A DNA stretch of 64,000 bases from Moorena sp. SIOASIH (GCF_010671925.1 NZ_JAAHIH010000005.1:372001-436000); one strand, 5' to 3'. Positions 37,433 through 46,914 are shown, counted from the stretch's first letter. Notes: generated by a model not told the origin, from the sequence alone. Numbers and translations: made by a program.

Positions 37433-38035
37433 TCACCAAATCTTGCTCATGTTTAGCACAAACCCCGCCAGTTCCGGAGCACCGCTAACGGTTTCAGGAT
37501 TGTCCAAAATTTCTGGTTCCTGATCACGACGATAAATGTAAATTTTCCGGTTTTGGCGGTCGATTAACCAACCCAGTGATGTGCCATTGTCAAGGTATTC
37601 TTGCATTTTGTCTTGCAAGCCACTGAGTGTATCGCTGGCGGAACGTAACTCGATCACAAAGTTGGGGCAAATGGGAGCAAAGGATGCTTTCTGTTCCTCG
37701 GTTAAGGCATTCCAGCTCTCAAGTTTAATCCAACAGGCATCTGGAGAGCGGATCGCTCCATTGGGTAAGGTAAAGCCGGTGCTGGAGTCAAAGGTTTCAC
37801 CGGTACCGTCACGATCAGCCCAGTTAGCCAATTGTTGAGAAATTTTCAGATTCCGATTGCCTGTATCGGAAAAGACTGGCGGCATAATCACAACTTCTCC
37901 ACTGGCGGTGCGCTCAATTCGTAGATCTCGATTGGCTAAACAGAATTCAGAAAACTGGGCGAGAGTCATGGGGATGATCCCAGGAAGATTGACCATCACA
38001 GGGACAGTTTGGGTTTGAATGAGTAGCCTAGTCAT
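37433..38035 (-). CDS. Uma2 family (DUF820) putative restriction-type endonuclease
   Basis: 200 residues of the PD-(D/E)XK superfamily fold, very abundant in cyanobacteria. Conserved landmarks: MTLAQFSEFC, GEVVIMPP, TGFTLPNGAIRSPDACWI (acidic metal ligand Asp), FAPICPNFVIELRS (Glu with downstream basic residue), MQEYLDNGTSLGWLIDRQNRKIYIYR. Full length. Biological role is unresolved; members are often scattered singly as here, convergent with the preceding gene, flanked on both sides by heptamer repeats. Confidence 0.9.
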   Translation of the reverse strand: MTRLLIQTQTVPVMVNLPGIIPMTLAQFSEFCLANRDLRIERTASGEVVIMPPVFSDTGNRNLKISQQLANWADRDGTGETFDSSTGFTLPNGAIRSPDACWIKLESWNALTEEQKASFAPICPNFVIELRSASDTLSGLQDKMQEYLDNGTSLGWLIDRQNRKIYIYRRDQEPEILDNPETVSGAPELAGFVLNMSKIW

Positions 38036-38705
38036 TATAGGGTTTTTATCTAGGTTGTAAACATAAGCATTCAGCCGTCAGCCGTGAGCTTTTAGCTCAC
38101 GCTACTTGAGGTGCCGTCAGCTTATTTTATTCAAAAGCTGTTCGGTGTAGCGTGCGCTATGGGCATAAACTGTTCGTTGTAGCGTGGCCACAGGCCAATG
38201 GCCACTCAAGTAGCACCATCTGTAGCGCTAATCGCTGACCGCTGATAGCTGATAGCTGATAGCTGATAGCTGATAGCACCTCAAGTAGCACCATCTGTAG
38301 CGCTAATCGCTGACCGCTGAATGCTTACTTGTAAACATAATTCTTGTATAAAAAAGCTTGCATACAAGAGGCAAAAGGCAAGAGGGGAAAGAGATACGAA
38401 GTTTTATTGGACAGTCAAAAAATACCTCCTAGGTTTACATCTCATTTATAAACGCTATATCCGCCAATGACACTAGGGATTGTCTGCAAACTCAATATGT
38501 AAAGATTTATTACGAAACTAATAATTTCTGCGTAAAGTCAACAGATTATCTTGGGGAATAAATAGGGATCACCCCAGTTTGGAAAAACTATACCCCAGCT
38601 GTGTGAGCGTCATTAGACCGCCCACATAAAAAGATATATTTCCCAAAATGGGATGCTAGCAATCCCTAGTATTAAAGTTATCTTTATAAGTTCTTTTAGT
38701 ATAAC
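38036..38705. other. Intergenic with dispersed repeats and heptamer arrays
   Basis: Includes (GCTGATA)n at 38241-38276 and two copies of a 34-bp word around GTAGCACCATCTGTAGCGC at 38211-38244 and 38285-38318. The last 250 nt before the caspase-STAND gene are AT-rich and probably hold its promoter; no motif was assigned. Confidence 0.5.
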
Positions 38706-41700
38706 ATGTTTTCTCGCAATCTCGCCTTTATCATCGGTATCAATAACTACACAAACGGCATTTATCCCCTGAATACCGCCGTAAACGATGCCAAAAAACT
38801 AGTTGAAATTCTGCGCCAAAAGCATGGTTATCAAGTCTGGGTATGCTTAGACGAAATTGCCAGCCTCACTAACTTCAATAAATTTTTAGACAAAACCTTG
38901 CCCGAACAAGTCACTGAAAATGATCGCTTATTATTTTACTTTGCTGGTCATGGAGTCGCTCTCAATGGGGATGATGGCCCTGCTGGTTACTTAATTCCTC
39001 AAGATGCCAAACTAGGGGATACTAATAGTTATCTGTCTATGACCAAGTTACACGATGCTTTAATTCAATTACCCTGTCGTCATTTTTTGGGGATTCTCGA
39101 TTGTTGTTTTGCTGGTGCTTTTAAATGGTCGAGTACCAGGGATTTATTAACGTCGCCAGAACTGATTTACCAAGAACGATACAAACATTTTATTACTGAC
39201 CCGGCATGGCAAATTATTACTTCCTCAGCCTGTGATCAAAAGGCTTTAGATAACTTTAATTTAGATAGCGATCGCGGTCAAGTCGGTAATCATTCACCTT
39301 TTGCTAGTGCATTATTAAACGCTCTCGAAGGTGCAGCAGATAGCTATCCTCCTGCTACGAATGGTAAACCGGCTGGAGATGGGGTAATTACAGCCACAGA
39401 ATTATATTTACATTTACGGGATCGAATCGAAATTCCCACAGAAAAATACCATCAGCGACAAACCCCTGGTATTTGGTGTTTAAATAAGCACGATAAGGGA
39501 GAATATATCTTTCTTTCTCCCGGACATGAACTTAATTTACCACCAGCACCACCTTTGGATGAGTCACAAAATCCCTATCGCGGTTTAAAGTCTTTTGACG
39601 AGAAACACACTTCACTGTTTTTCGGTAGAACTGAACTAGTAGAAAAGTTAGAATATTTTGTCAAAGCTAATCCCCTCACAGTGGTGTTGGGTGCTTCTGG
39701 TTCCGGTAAATCTAGCTTGGTTAAGGCAGGATTAATTCCCAAGCTACGGCAAGATAATACCGAGAATAAATGGTGTATTTTGCCATCCATCCGTCTTAGT
39801 GAGACGCCCTTGCAACCCTTAAATAATGTGCTATGTAATGCTAAGTTACCAAGGGTAGAGCCACGAAACCCCCAGCATAACCTGGCTCGGACAATTGATG
39901 TTTGGGCGAAAGATAACCCCAACTCTAAGTTATTACTGTTTATTGACCAAAGTGAAGAAATTATTACACTCTGTCAAAACGAAGATGAGCGCAAGGAGTT
40001 TTTCCAACAGATACTCAAAGCCATAAATGCCCATCGGGATCAATTACGGGTAGTACTATCCCTACGTTCTGACTTTGAACCCCAAGTCAGGGATGCTGGC
40101 TTAAAGTTTGTTCCCACAGACTATAACCTGGTAAACACTGTGCTTAAAAATCGTTGGCACAGCGGACGATTTATCCTACCAGCCATGACACGAGGGGAAC
40201 TGCGAGACGCAATTGAGAAACCCGCAGAAGCACGGGTAATGTATTTTCAGCCCCACGAACTAGTAGAACAATTGATTGATGAAGTGGTGGATATGCCTGG
40301 AGCATTGCCCCTGCTTTCTTTTGCCTTGAGCGAACTCTATCTCAAGTATTTAAAGCGACAACGGGAGGCACAATATAGAGGAATCACTATTGATCGGGCC
40401 TTGACTCAAGCAGATTATCAGGAATTGGGGGGAGTAATGCAATCACTAACTCAAAGGGCTGATCTCGAGTATCAGGCGCTAGTTCAAGAAAATCCAGCTT
40501 ATGACCAAGTTATCCGTCATGTGATGCTGCGGATGGTAGCCCTTACTGGGGGTGAGTTAGCCCGTAGGCGGGTACCTTTATCAGAATTGGAATATCCGCC
40601 TGAGAAAAATAGTTTGGTTAAGGAAGTAATTGAGCGCTTTACGAATGCACGGTTACTGGTCAAAGGAAAAGATGCTGAAGGTAAACCCTATGTGGAACCA
40701 GGCCATGATGCTTTGGTGCGGGGTTGGCAAAAGTTGTTGTTGTGGAAGCAAGAGGATGAGGAAAATATACTTCTACAACGGCGGTTGACGACCGCAGCAC
40801 AGGAGTGGAAAAGCCAGCAACAGGCAAGGTTTCTTTGGAATGCTAACCCTCGTCTGGATTTGTTGAAAAAGGTATCTTTATCCGATGATAACTGGCTGAA
40901 CCAAGTAGAAGCTGAGTTTGTGCAGCGTAGTCTGCAAAGAAGGCGAAATGATAGCCGTCGCTTAATTGGCTATGTAACGCTCGTGATTCTGGCTCTGAGT
41001 GGATTGAGCATCTTTAGTTTTTATGAGTTTCGGAAACTCGAAGAAGCATCTCAGCAATTCCAAAACGACTCTATCAAAGTACTAAAGGAATTTTCCATCA
41101 ATACTGTATTGAACATTAAAACTAATAATAAAAACAATTCAGTTCCTGGAGAGTTAAAGGCACTCAATGAAGCCCCTTGGACAACTCTGTTGGAAGAAAA
41201 AAGTCAGGTATTTGCCATGTCACGAAAGTATAATAAGGGGCAAGTATTAGCGATTACACATGATGCTATTATAAGAAATAACGATAATAGTGTATTTCTG
41301 TTTTTGGCGCTTAACTTTCTGAATGGAATTAATGGCAATAAAAAAGTATTAATTTCAAGCGGTCATTGCGAGTTTTTTACGTCTGAAAAACTCGCCAAAA
41401 ACCTTAAAGAATGGGAGTATGAGTTCGAGGATATTTCTGCACCTATTAACAGCACAAAACTCAAACAAGCCAATATTATCATAATTGGAAATGCATTGGG
41501 AAATCTGGAAAATGATGAACTTAAAACAATTGAGCAGTTTGTATCGAACGGTGGTAAAGTCATGGCTGTTGGATTAGGATCGTCTTGGAAATATTACAGT
41601 GACAAACCTGAGATATTACCAAACGGAGGCAAATGCAATCAGGATGGGCAGGATACAAAAGACATTTTAACATACCCAATGAACAAGCTGTTAGAGCAAT

Positions 41701-41735
41701 TTGATGCTCGTTTTGAAAGCTCTTTGATCAATTAG
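38706..41735 (+). CDS. Caspase-like protease fused to nSTAND NTPase, with unusual C-terminal domain
   Basis: 1009 residues. N-terminal C14 caspase domain with His82 (FAGHGVAL) and Cys134 (ILDCCFAGAF). A STAND NTPase follows (about 295-700): NPYRGLKSFDEKHTSLFFGR entry motif, P-loop LGASGSGKSSLVKAG near residue 329, Walker B LLLFIDQSEEI. One membrane helix (about 753-773). Normally WD40 repeats follow in this class; here a short alpha/beta domain (about 830-1009) contains VLAITHD, KKVLISSGHCEFF, ANIIIIGNALGN and GGKVMAVGLGSSW, resembling the GATase-1-like/ThuA or M60-peptidase-associated fold. The swap of sensor domain is the notable feature. A defence or cell-death effector is the likely class, by inference. 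Confidence 0.88.
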   Translation: MFSRNLAFIIGINNYTNGIYPLNTAVNDAKKLVEILRQKHGYQVWVCLDEIASLTNFNKFLDKTLPEQVTENDRLLFYFAGHGVALNGDDGPAGYLIPQDAKLGDTNSYLSMTKLHDALIQLPCRHFLGILDCCFAGAFKWSSTRDLLTSPELIYQERYKHFITDPAWQIITSSACDQKALDNFNLDSDRGQVGNHSPFASALLNALEGAADSYPPATNGKPAGDGVITATELYLHLRDRIEIPTEKYHQRQTPGIWCLNKHDKGEYIFLSPGHELNLPPAPPLDESQNPYRGLKSFDEKHTSLFFGRTELVEKLEYFVKANPLTVVLGASGSGKSSLVKAGLIPKLRQDNTENKWCILPSIRLSETPLQPLNNVLCNAKLPRVEPRNPQHNLARTIDVWAKDNPNSKLLLFIDQSEEIITLCQNEDERKEFFQQILKAINAHRDQLRVVLSLRSDFEPQVRDAGLKFVPTDYNLVNTVLKNRWHSGRFILPAMTRGELRDAIEKPAEARVMYFQPHELVEQLIDEVVDMPGALPLLSFALSELYLKYLKRQREAQYRGITIDRALTQADYQELGGVMQSLTQRADLEYQALVQENPAYDQVIRHVMLRMVALTGGELARRRVPLSELEYPPEKNSLVKEVIERFTNARLLVKGKDAEGKPYVEPGHDALVRGWQKLLLWKQEDEENILLQRRLTTAAQEWKSQQQARFLWNANPRLDLLKKVSLSDDNWLNQVEAEFVQRSLQRRRNDSRRLIGYVTLVILALSGLSIFSFYEFRKLEEASQQFQNDSIKVLKEFSINTVLNIKTNNKNNSVPGELKALNEAPWTTLLEEKSQVFAMSRKYNKGQVLAITHDAIIRNNDNSVFLFLALNFLNGINGNKKVLISSGHCEFFTSEKLAKNLKEWEYEFEDISAPINSTKLKQANIIIIGNALGNLENDELKTIEQFVSNGGKVMAVGLGSSWKYYSDKPEILPNGGKCNQDGQDTKDILTYPMNKLLEQFDARFESSLIN

Positions 41736-42177
41736 CAGAACACTAACTAGGTATTCAAGACGATCACGAATTAGAAGACAAGACTTTTATCCACAGAGTG
41801 CTTGTCTGTTTGAGACGAGCAGTTAAGGCGATGAATCACTCAGGATGAAAAAGGGGTGATCGCGTTTGTGACTATCTGAAGAATAACTCTAATGTGAGCG
41901 ATCGCCATCTCTGTGACGATGTAAAGAAGTAGTTGCAGAAGGTAAAATTTTTTTAACACTAGAAACAGTTCTTTGTCAAATATGGGTAGAGAAGTGCGAT
42001 TGACCTGCATGTCACGCTACGCGAACGCACTCTCGTTAATCTTGGTTGAGAAGTAGTGCGATCGCCTTTTTAAACTTTGAAGGGAATCACTCGACATGGA
42101 TGAAATAGGGCTCGAACGCTAAACTTAAGCTATTGATTGCAATTCCCTTCGAGGTATGATTGAACCAAGGGGTAGTA
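41736..42177. other. Intergenic with gene debris and a repeat
   Basis: A stop-ended frame at about 41754-41848 (DDHELEDKTFIHRVLVCL) and a fragment EVVAEGKIFLTLETV near 41930-41980, reminiscent of DUF5615 toxins, suggest decayed genes. The 71-bp repeat at 41990-42060 follows. Confidence 0.4.
41990..42060. repeat. 71-bp direct repeat, left copy flanking a PIN module
   Basis: AGAAGTGCGATTGACC to GAAGTAGTGCG; about 90% identical to 42927-42996 in the same orientation, including the stretch CTCTCGTTAATCTTGGTTGA. Contains the GTCACGCTACGCGA dispersed word. Confidence 0.8.
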
Positions 42178-42663
42178 ATGGCTGAATCTTACTTAATTTA
42201 TCTTGATGTTTGTTGCTTAAATCGTCCTTTTGATGATTGGCGACAAGATAGAATTCGATTAGAAGGACAAACAATTCTAGATATTTTTCAGCGGTTTTAT
42301 TCAGAAGAATGGAAGCTGGTAAGTAGTGAAGCTATAGAAGCAGAATTAAAACGAATGGTTAATCTTGACAAACTAGACAGGATTAGAAAATTATTACAGG
42401 TTGCTGAAAATAAAATAATTTTAACCGATGAAATAGATACACGTTCTCAAGAAATAGAAAAGTTAGGATTTGGTTTGTATGATTCTTTTCATATTGCTTG
42501 CGCTGAAACTGCTAAGGTAGATGTATTATTGACAACGGATGATAGATTGCTCAAGAAAGCAATTAAGTATAGCCATCTCTTAAAAGTAAAATTAGATAAT
42601 CCTGTCACTTGGTTAATGAACACTTTTGTATTAAAAGGAAATAACAACAATGACACCAATTGA
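42178..42663 (+). CDS. PIN-domain toxin (putative RNase)
   Basis: 161 residues from the ATG at 42178, which has AAGGGG about 8 nt upstream; an in-frame TTG at 42160 is unlikely. PIN landmarks: YLIYLDVCCLNRPFDDW (first acidic residue), SSEAIEAEL (second), GLYDSFHIACAETAKVDVLLTTDDRLL (the later acidic pair). Such proteins act as VapC-like endoribonucleases. It overlaps the next small gene by 14 bp, the expected toxin-antitoxin partner, in toxin-first order. The pair is bracketed by direct repeats. Confidence 0.88.
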   Translation: MAESYLIYLDVCCLNRPFDDWRQDRIRLEGQTILDIFQRFYSEEWKLVSSEAIEAELKRMVNLDKLDRIRKLLQVAENKIILTDEIDTRSQEIEKLGFGLYDSFHIACAETAKVDVLLTTDDRLLKKAIKYSHLLKVKLDNPVTWLMNTFVLKGNNNNDTN

Positions 42664-42859
42664 ATTAAGACAAAAAGGGTATTATGCCTTAGTTAAGGAA
42701 TTAGGGCAAGTTGATACAATTCGTTTTTTACAAGATGTAGGATGGGGTTTTGGTGATTATACTCAAGAACGTCAACAGTCTCTAAAAAATGTGACAAGAT
42801 CTGATTTTTGGCAAGATATTCAAGAAATTAGAGCCAAAAAAGACCTTGAGAATCAATGA
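42650..42859 (+). CDS. Small partner protein of the PIN toxin (putative antitoxin)
   Basis: 69 residues: MTPIELRQKGYYALVKELG, then VDTIRFLQDVGWGFGDYTQE, a pattern seen in small cyanobacterial proteins encoded beside PIN genes (helical N-terminus, Gly-Asp-Tyr-Thr turn, helical tail). Overlap with the toxin by 14 bp indicates translational coupling. The antitoxin role is inferred from position. Confidence 0.75.
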   Translation: MTPIELRQKGYYALVKELGQVDTIRFLQDVGWGFGDYTQERQQSLKNVTRSDFWQDIQEIRAKKDLENQ

Positions 42860-42926
42860 TTCTGTTGCAGTCAGGGTGCGCCTAAATACTCTTGGTTGCT
42901 GATCGCTTTCTCAAAACTCTTAGCAC

Positions 42927-42996
42927 AGAAGTGCGATTGACCTTTGGTCACGCTACGCGATCGCACTCTCGTTAATCTTGGTTGAGAAGTAGTGCG
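42927..42996. repeat. 70-bp direct repeat, right copy flanking the PIN module
   Basis: Partner of 41990-42060 in the same orientation. The two copies bracket 866 bp containing the whole toxin-antitoxin pair. Confidence 0.8.
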
Positions 42997-43042
42997 GTCA
43001 GCGCAGTTATGCCTGTAGGGCTGATCGCACCGAAAGCATTAC

Positions 43043-43879
43043 CTACGAGTTCGATTTGCTATCAGCAACAGATAGTGAACGCATCCATTCATCCAAATCG
43101 TCGGGTTTCGTAAAGTCCAACAACGCCTCCCCCAAAGCTTCAAGCTGAGCAAGGGATAAGGCTTGAACCTGCGTTCGCATTTCTGGGGACACTTCGCCAA
43201 TGCGACGCAAGAGTAGGCGGAGGATGAGAGATTGTTCCCCTTCGTGACGGCCTTCATTTTTAATGTCTTGATAAATTACAGACTGCTCCATGATATCTCT
43301 GCGTAAAACCTGGTTAATGAAGTCCCTCTTTAATAATAGCCCTGCTAGAATCCCAGCGGACGCAGCCACATTGCTCTGTATCCTAATTTCTGGAATCGCC
43401 TCAACTCTTGCAGCCACCTGACGCAAGGTGGCTGCAGCGTCGGGGGTTTGTGTCAGTACAGCCAAGGGCAATAACCCCGTCGATTCCAGAAACAGCTGAG
43501 TTGGTTGTTCCCATAGCCGAATCACCTCGAATTCGTGACGAGTACCAGGAATCTCAAACGCTGTCTGATAAACGAGTTCAGAAGTTGAACGGGTCAAGTA
43601 AATGACCACTTGGCGCATCTGCTTATTCGGAAAACGGCGGAAAACTCTCAAGCGGTAATCTGCCATTCTGAAGGCCATAGTTGAGTCAGGTTGAGTCTGA
43701 AACTCGACGTGAAGCACGAAATCATCAGAATTCAGCAAAATCAAGGCATCCGCTCGAATGGGTTCAAGGGACAGTTCAGATGGACTGAGTTGGGTCATGG
43801 TGATGGGTTCACCAAGTAACCAGGAGGCAAAATCTTCCGAAAAGCTCTCAGCGAGGAACTTACAGGTATTATCGAACAT
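43043..43879 (-). CDS. Rpn-family protein with DUF4351 C-terminus
   Basis: 278 residues. N-terminal half has the PD-(D/E)XK-like Rpn core (FVLHVEFQTQPDSTMAFRMADYRLRVFRRF, QVVIYL) and an internal 'VRLWEQP' region; the C-terminal 60 residues match DUF4351 (RLLLRRIGEVSPEMRTQVQALSLAQLEALGEALLDF read in parts). Rpn proteins are putative recombination-promoting nucleases, often near mobile elements. A related protein lies at 49085-49951. Function in this organism is unknown. Confidence 0.85.
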   Translation of the reverse strand: MFDNTCKFLAESFSEDFASWLLGEPITMTQLSPSELSLEPIRADALILLNSDDFVLHVEFQTQPDSTMAFRMADYRLRVFRRFPNKQMRQVVIYLTRSTSELVYQTAFEIPGTRHEFEVIRLWEQPTQLFLESTGLLPLAVLTQTPDAAATLRQVAARVEAIPEIRIQSNVAASAGILAGLLLKRDFINQVLRRDIMEQSVIYQDIKNEGRHEGEQSLILRLLLRRIGEVSPEMRTQVQALSLAQLEALGEALLDFTKPDDLDEWMRSLSVADSKSNS

Positions 43880-44069
43880 GGAACGATTATATCAAACGGC
43901 CCGTCTCAGGGATTCTGCTGGATGGGAACTTTCCTAAAGCAGTGCGATCGCGCAGCGGCTCCAAAGGAGCATCGCTCTCCAAAAACTGTTGGTACAAAAA
44001 GGGAGCAGGTCAAACTTGTAGAACAGATGAACTATATACTATCACAGCAAGCTAAAACACATGAGGGGG

Positions 44070-44945
44070 CTATAGCTTGAGTACAAATGTTCTGCATAAG
44101 TGAGATGCTCCCTCGGGTTGAGACTCAAGAAGAGATGTTCCATCAAATTCACCGCCTTCAATATCCAAATGATCAAGAACAGTGGGTACCAGATCAGTTG
44201 CAGGTGCAACGGAAGAATCATCTAGTTCTTTATTAGATGCAATAAAAGTCGTTCTTTCCGAGTCAGTTTGTCCACCGTGATCAAAGCCTTCTGATGGTTC
44301 GCGACCATGATCTGTAGTCACAATCACTAACCAATCTTCATCGGGATATGCTGCTTCTCTTTCTTCTACCGCATCAATAATTTTACCCACATGACCATCA
44401 GCCATAGTAATTGCTTCTAAATATTCGGGAGAAAAACCAAAATTGTGAGCCACAACATCAACGTTATCGAGATGAACGAAGGTATAATCTGGCCCTTGTT
44501 TTAAGATTAAATCGGCTACAGTTTGCGCAATAATATTATCTTGAGCCAGTTGATCATCAGTGGGTTCTGGTGCGGTCAATTCAAAATCAACAATTGAATT
44601 AACATCTTCCTCAAAATAAGCATTGATTAGACCCCAGTTAACCACAGAAGCAATATAGTTATCGGGATCGTCATTATGAACGTATTCAAAAATGCTAGGA
44701 TAGTCTGGCTTAGCTCTTAATGTATCGTCATTGGAAACAATACCGTGCTTGTTTGCCCAAACACCTGTTAATAAACTGCCCCAACCTGGACCACTAAAGG
44801 TTTGTTGTTCTGTTTCTGTTCCTTGAATCCCTCCTGTGAAAGACTCTATAATATTTAAACTGTCAAGATATGGTGTAGGAGTTTCGTCTAGTTTTTCTAA
44901 CTGCGCTCCATCAATACCGATGACAATAGCTTTCTTCTCAGTCAT
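44070..44945 (-). CDS. Alkaline phosphatase superfamily phosphodiesterase, altered C-terminus
   Basis: 291 residues of the type I phosphodiesterase/nucleotide pyrophosphatase family. Metal-site motifs are visible: AIVIGIDGA (Asp), FSGPGWGSLLTGVWANKHGI around the nucleophile, YTFVHLDNVDVVAHNFGF, and VIVTTDHGREPSEGFDHGGQ. No signal peptide; relatives are often exported with RTX-type repeats. After FDGTSLLESQPEG the sequence ends with ASHLCRTFVLKL, which does not look like the family and abuts repeat DNA, so the original C-terminus may be lost. It lies on the same strand as, and downstream of, the broken phytase-like/RTX gene. Confidence 0.85.
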   Translation of the reverse strand: MTEKKAIVIGIDGAQLEKLDETPTPYLDSLNIIESFTGGIQGTETEQQTFSGPGWGSLLTGVWANKHGIVSNDDTLRAKPDYPSIFEYVHNDDPDNYIASVVNWGLINAYFEEDVNSIVDFELTAPEPTDDQLAQDNIIAQTVADLILKQGPDYTFVHLDNVDVVAHNFGFSPEYLEAITMADGHVGKIIDAVEEREAAYPDEDWLVIVTTDHGREPSEGFDHGGQTDSERTTFIASNKELDDSSVAPATDLVPTVLDHLDIEGGEFDGTSLLESQPEGASHLCRTFVLKL

Positions 44946-45110
44946 TTAATTTTCTAAAAATAATCTTAAAAAAAAATAACTTGACTATATTTGCCTGGTT
45001 AATTTAAGATAAAATTATGCATTTTATAAAAATACTTTTAAATAGTATTAATTTTTGGTTAAAGAAATTTGTTTTAATAAAAAAAGGTAGTTTTTAGATA
45101 CTGTTTATAT

Positions 45111-45138
45111 AAAAAAAAGGTGGGGCAAACCCCACCTT
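45111..45138 (-). terminator. Rho-independent terminator of the phytase-like gene
   Basis: On the minus strand AAGGTGGGG-TTTG-CCCCACCTT forms a 9-bp stem followed by a run of eight T. It lies 30 nt past the stop of the pseudogene. Confidence 0.9.
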
Positions 45139-45168
45139 TGGCTTATCCAGATATGAGAAATTTAGGAT

Positions 45169-46435
45169 TTAGACAAAAACAAAATAATCTTGATTAGCAA
45201 CAACATCAGCCGAGAGATTAGTAACAATAGCTAAGTCACTGCCATTGGCAGAAATTACTGCTCCCAAATCCCCATCGGTAATGGTGAGATCATCAAAACC
45301 AATACCCAAACCAGCAATACCAATCACATCTTCGCCACTGGTAAAGTCAGTAATGATATTAGCGCTATCGGGGATTTCAGCAGAAGCAATCCAGAATTGG
45401 TCTGCACCTGCGCCCCCAGTCATGGTATTGTCACCACCAGAGGTCACAAAGAAACGATCTGCACCTTCTGCACCAAAAACGCGTTCGCGTAGCGTGACCT
45501 ACGGTCAATCGCTTTTAGCGGAAGCTGAGGCCGTAGGCCACGCGGGGCGCGTTCGCTTCATCGCGCAGCGGCTCCAAAGGAGCATCGCTTTTACCCAAAA
45601 TAAAGGTATCATCGCCACCATGGCCATAAATGGTGTTATTTCCTTCAGCCAAAGAGGCATCAATGATATCGTTACCTTCCCCAGCAAAAACTAAATTATT
45701 GCTACCAGTTAATTCTAAAGCATCTGCTTCTAACGTACCAAAAATTTGTTCTTTAGTCTCACTGGCAGGAGCAATATCTAAAGCAAAAGCAAAGAGCTGA
45801 GTAGCGGGAGTTTCCGGGTCGAAGTCGTTATCACTAACCACAATTAACGATTGACGACCATCGGGTAAGATTGGACCTAACGCTAAACCTTGAAAATCAT
45901 CTAGATTAGTCCCAATATCATTAAAATCTACCAGCAGTTGTTTTTATGCTACAACAATATCTCGACCTTTCAAGCTTGGCAAGTTACTGACATCAGTAGC
46001 ATTTTGAGCGGATACTAAATAGAGCTTGTTTTGGTTTAAGCCAGTGTCGTCAAAATACCTTTCTAAGGCTAAGAAAGTTCCGGCATTATCGCTAATAATT
46101 CGGCCAAACTATTAGTACGATTTACCTCATCAGGGGTACCTTCAGGAGCATTAGCATTACAGCAACCGCTGTAAGTTGTTAGCATCACCTTCGGAGGAAA
46201 TAAACAAAGTACCATCTTTCCTTAAGGCAATGCCTTCAGGATCAGTTGCACCACTATTAAAGGGACGACCTGCTACATTCAAAAGTGTGGTTACAGCTTC
46301 AAATGCGACATCCCCTTCGTCTAGAGATCCATCACTCAAATCAATCGCTTATACATCAGGATTTTGGGGAGAGCGGACTTGATCAGCCACAATCCGATCC
46401 CGCACTATATTGATAGTTTCAGGAAAGTCCCCAAT
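45169..46435 (-). pseudogene. Phytase-like esterase / RTX calcium-binding protein, multiply broken
   Basis: Pieces of one secreted esterase-like-phytase protein with a hemolysin-type C-terminus read in order on the minus strand: DFPETINIVRDRIVADQVRS, a TAA where PDVYAIDLS is expected (about 46349), NVAGRPFNSGATDPEGIALR to EGDANNLQRLL then a frameshift (about 46160), VNRTNSLAEL, another stop near 45945, GLALGPILPDGRQSLIVVSD, ALELTGSNNLVFAGEGNDII and GGDDTFILGKS. There a block of about 110 bp of dispersed repeat (45480-45590) interrupts, and GADRFFVTSGGDNTMTGG with the RTX end resumes in a different frame. The 5' end is cut by an IS remnant at 46436. Confidence 0.8.
45480..45590. repeat. Dispersed palindromic repeat block inserted in a gene
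   Basis: Modules GTTCGCGTAGCGTGACC, GCCGTAGGCCACGCGGGGCG and GCGCAGCGGCTCCAAAGGAG. A 56-bp part (from GCGATGAAGCGAACGCGCCC to GCTTCCGCTAAAAGCGA on the minus strand) is repeated in the other orientation at about 56194-56249. Confidence 0.8.
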
Positions 46436-46914
46436 CAGGGTAAACGCATCTAACTTAACTAAGTTTTCAAAAATCTATATTTGTGATTTTTAACTAGTAA
46501 CAATTAATAGATTTAACCTCACTAAACATTTTCTAGCACCTCCTCAGTTATTTTCCGACATTTTAACTCATCAATTTAGGCGATGGTTCAGCTAATTTTT
46601 AGAGTTTCCCGAAAAGTCGAGAATTATTTACTAGCAGATGCTAAAATCTTTACTAAATAGTTATTGTCCATAGCTGCTCGATAGCGTTTCATTCTTAAAC
46701 TTCCTTTAAAAGTCGTTTCTTGTTTCATGAGATTTAAAGCTAAACGACGCAGTAAAGCAAAGTTTTCAGGAGAATTATCTTTACGAATACGACTACTATC
46801 TTCATAAAATGTGACATCTAATGTCCAATGTAAGCTGTTTTCAATCCCCCAATGACTGCGAATAGCTTTACCAATTTTATTAGCATTATTTTCCAAGCTA
46901 CTTACATAAAAACG
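46436..46914 (-). mobile_element. ISAs1-like element, 3' remnant
   Basis: 479 bp matching, as an inverted copy, 47961-48439: the transposase C-terminal part (RFYVSSLENNANKIGKAIRS to LVKILASASK) plus the IS end TTAGATGCGTTTACCCTG. Its 5' two-thirds is missing and no flanking duplication is seen. A 122-residue frame remains (46624-46992), reading into the neighbouring IS end. Confidence 0.9.
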
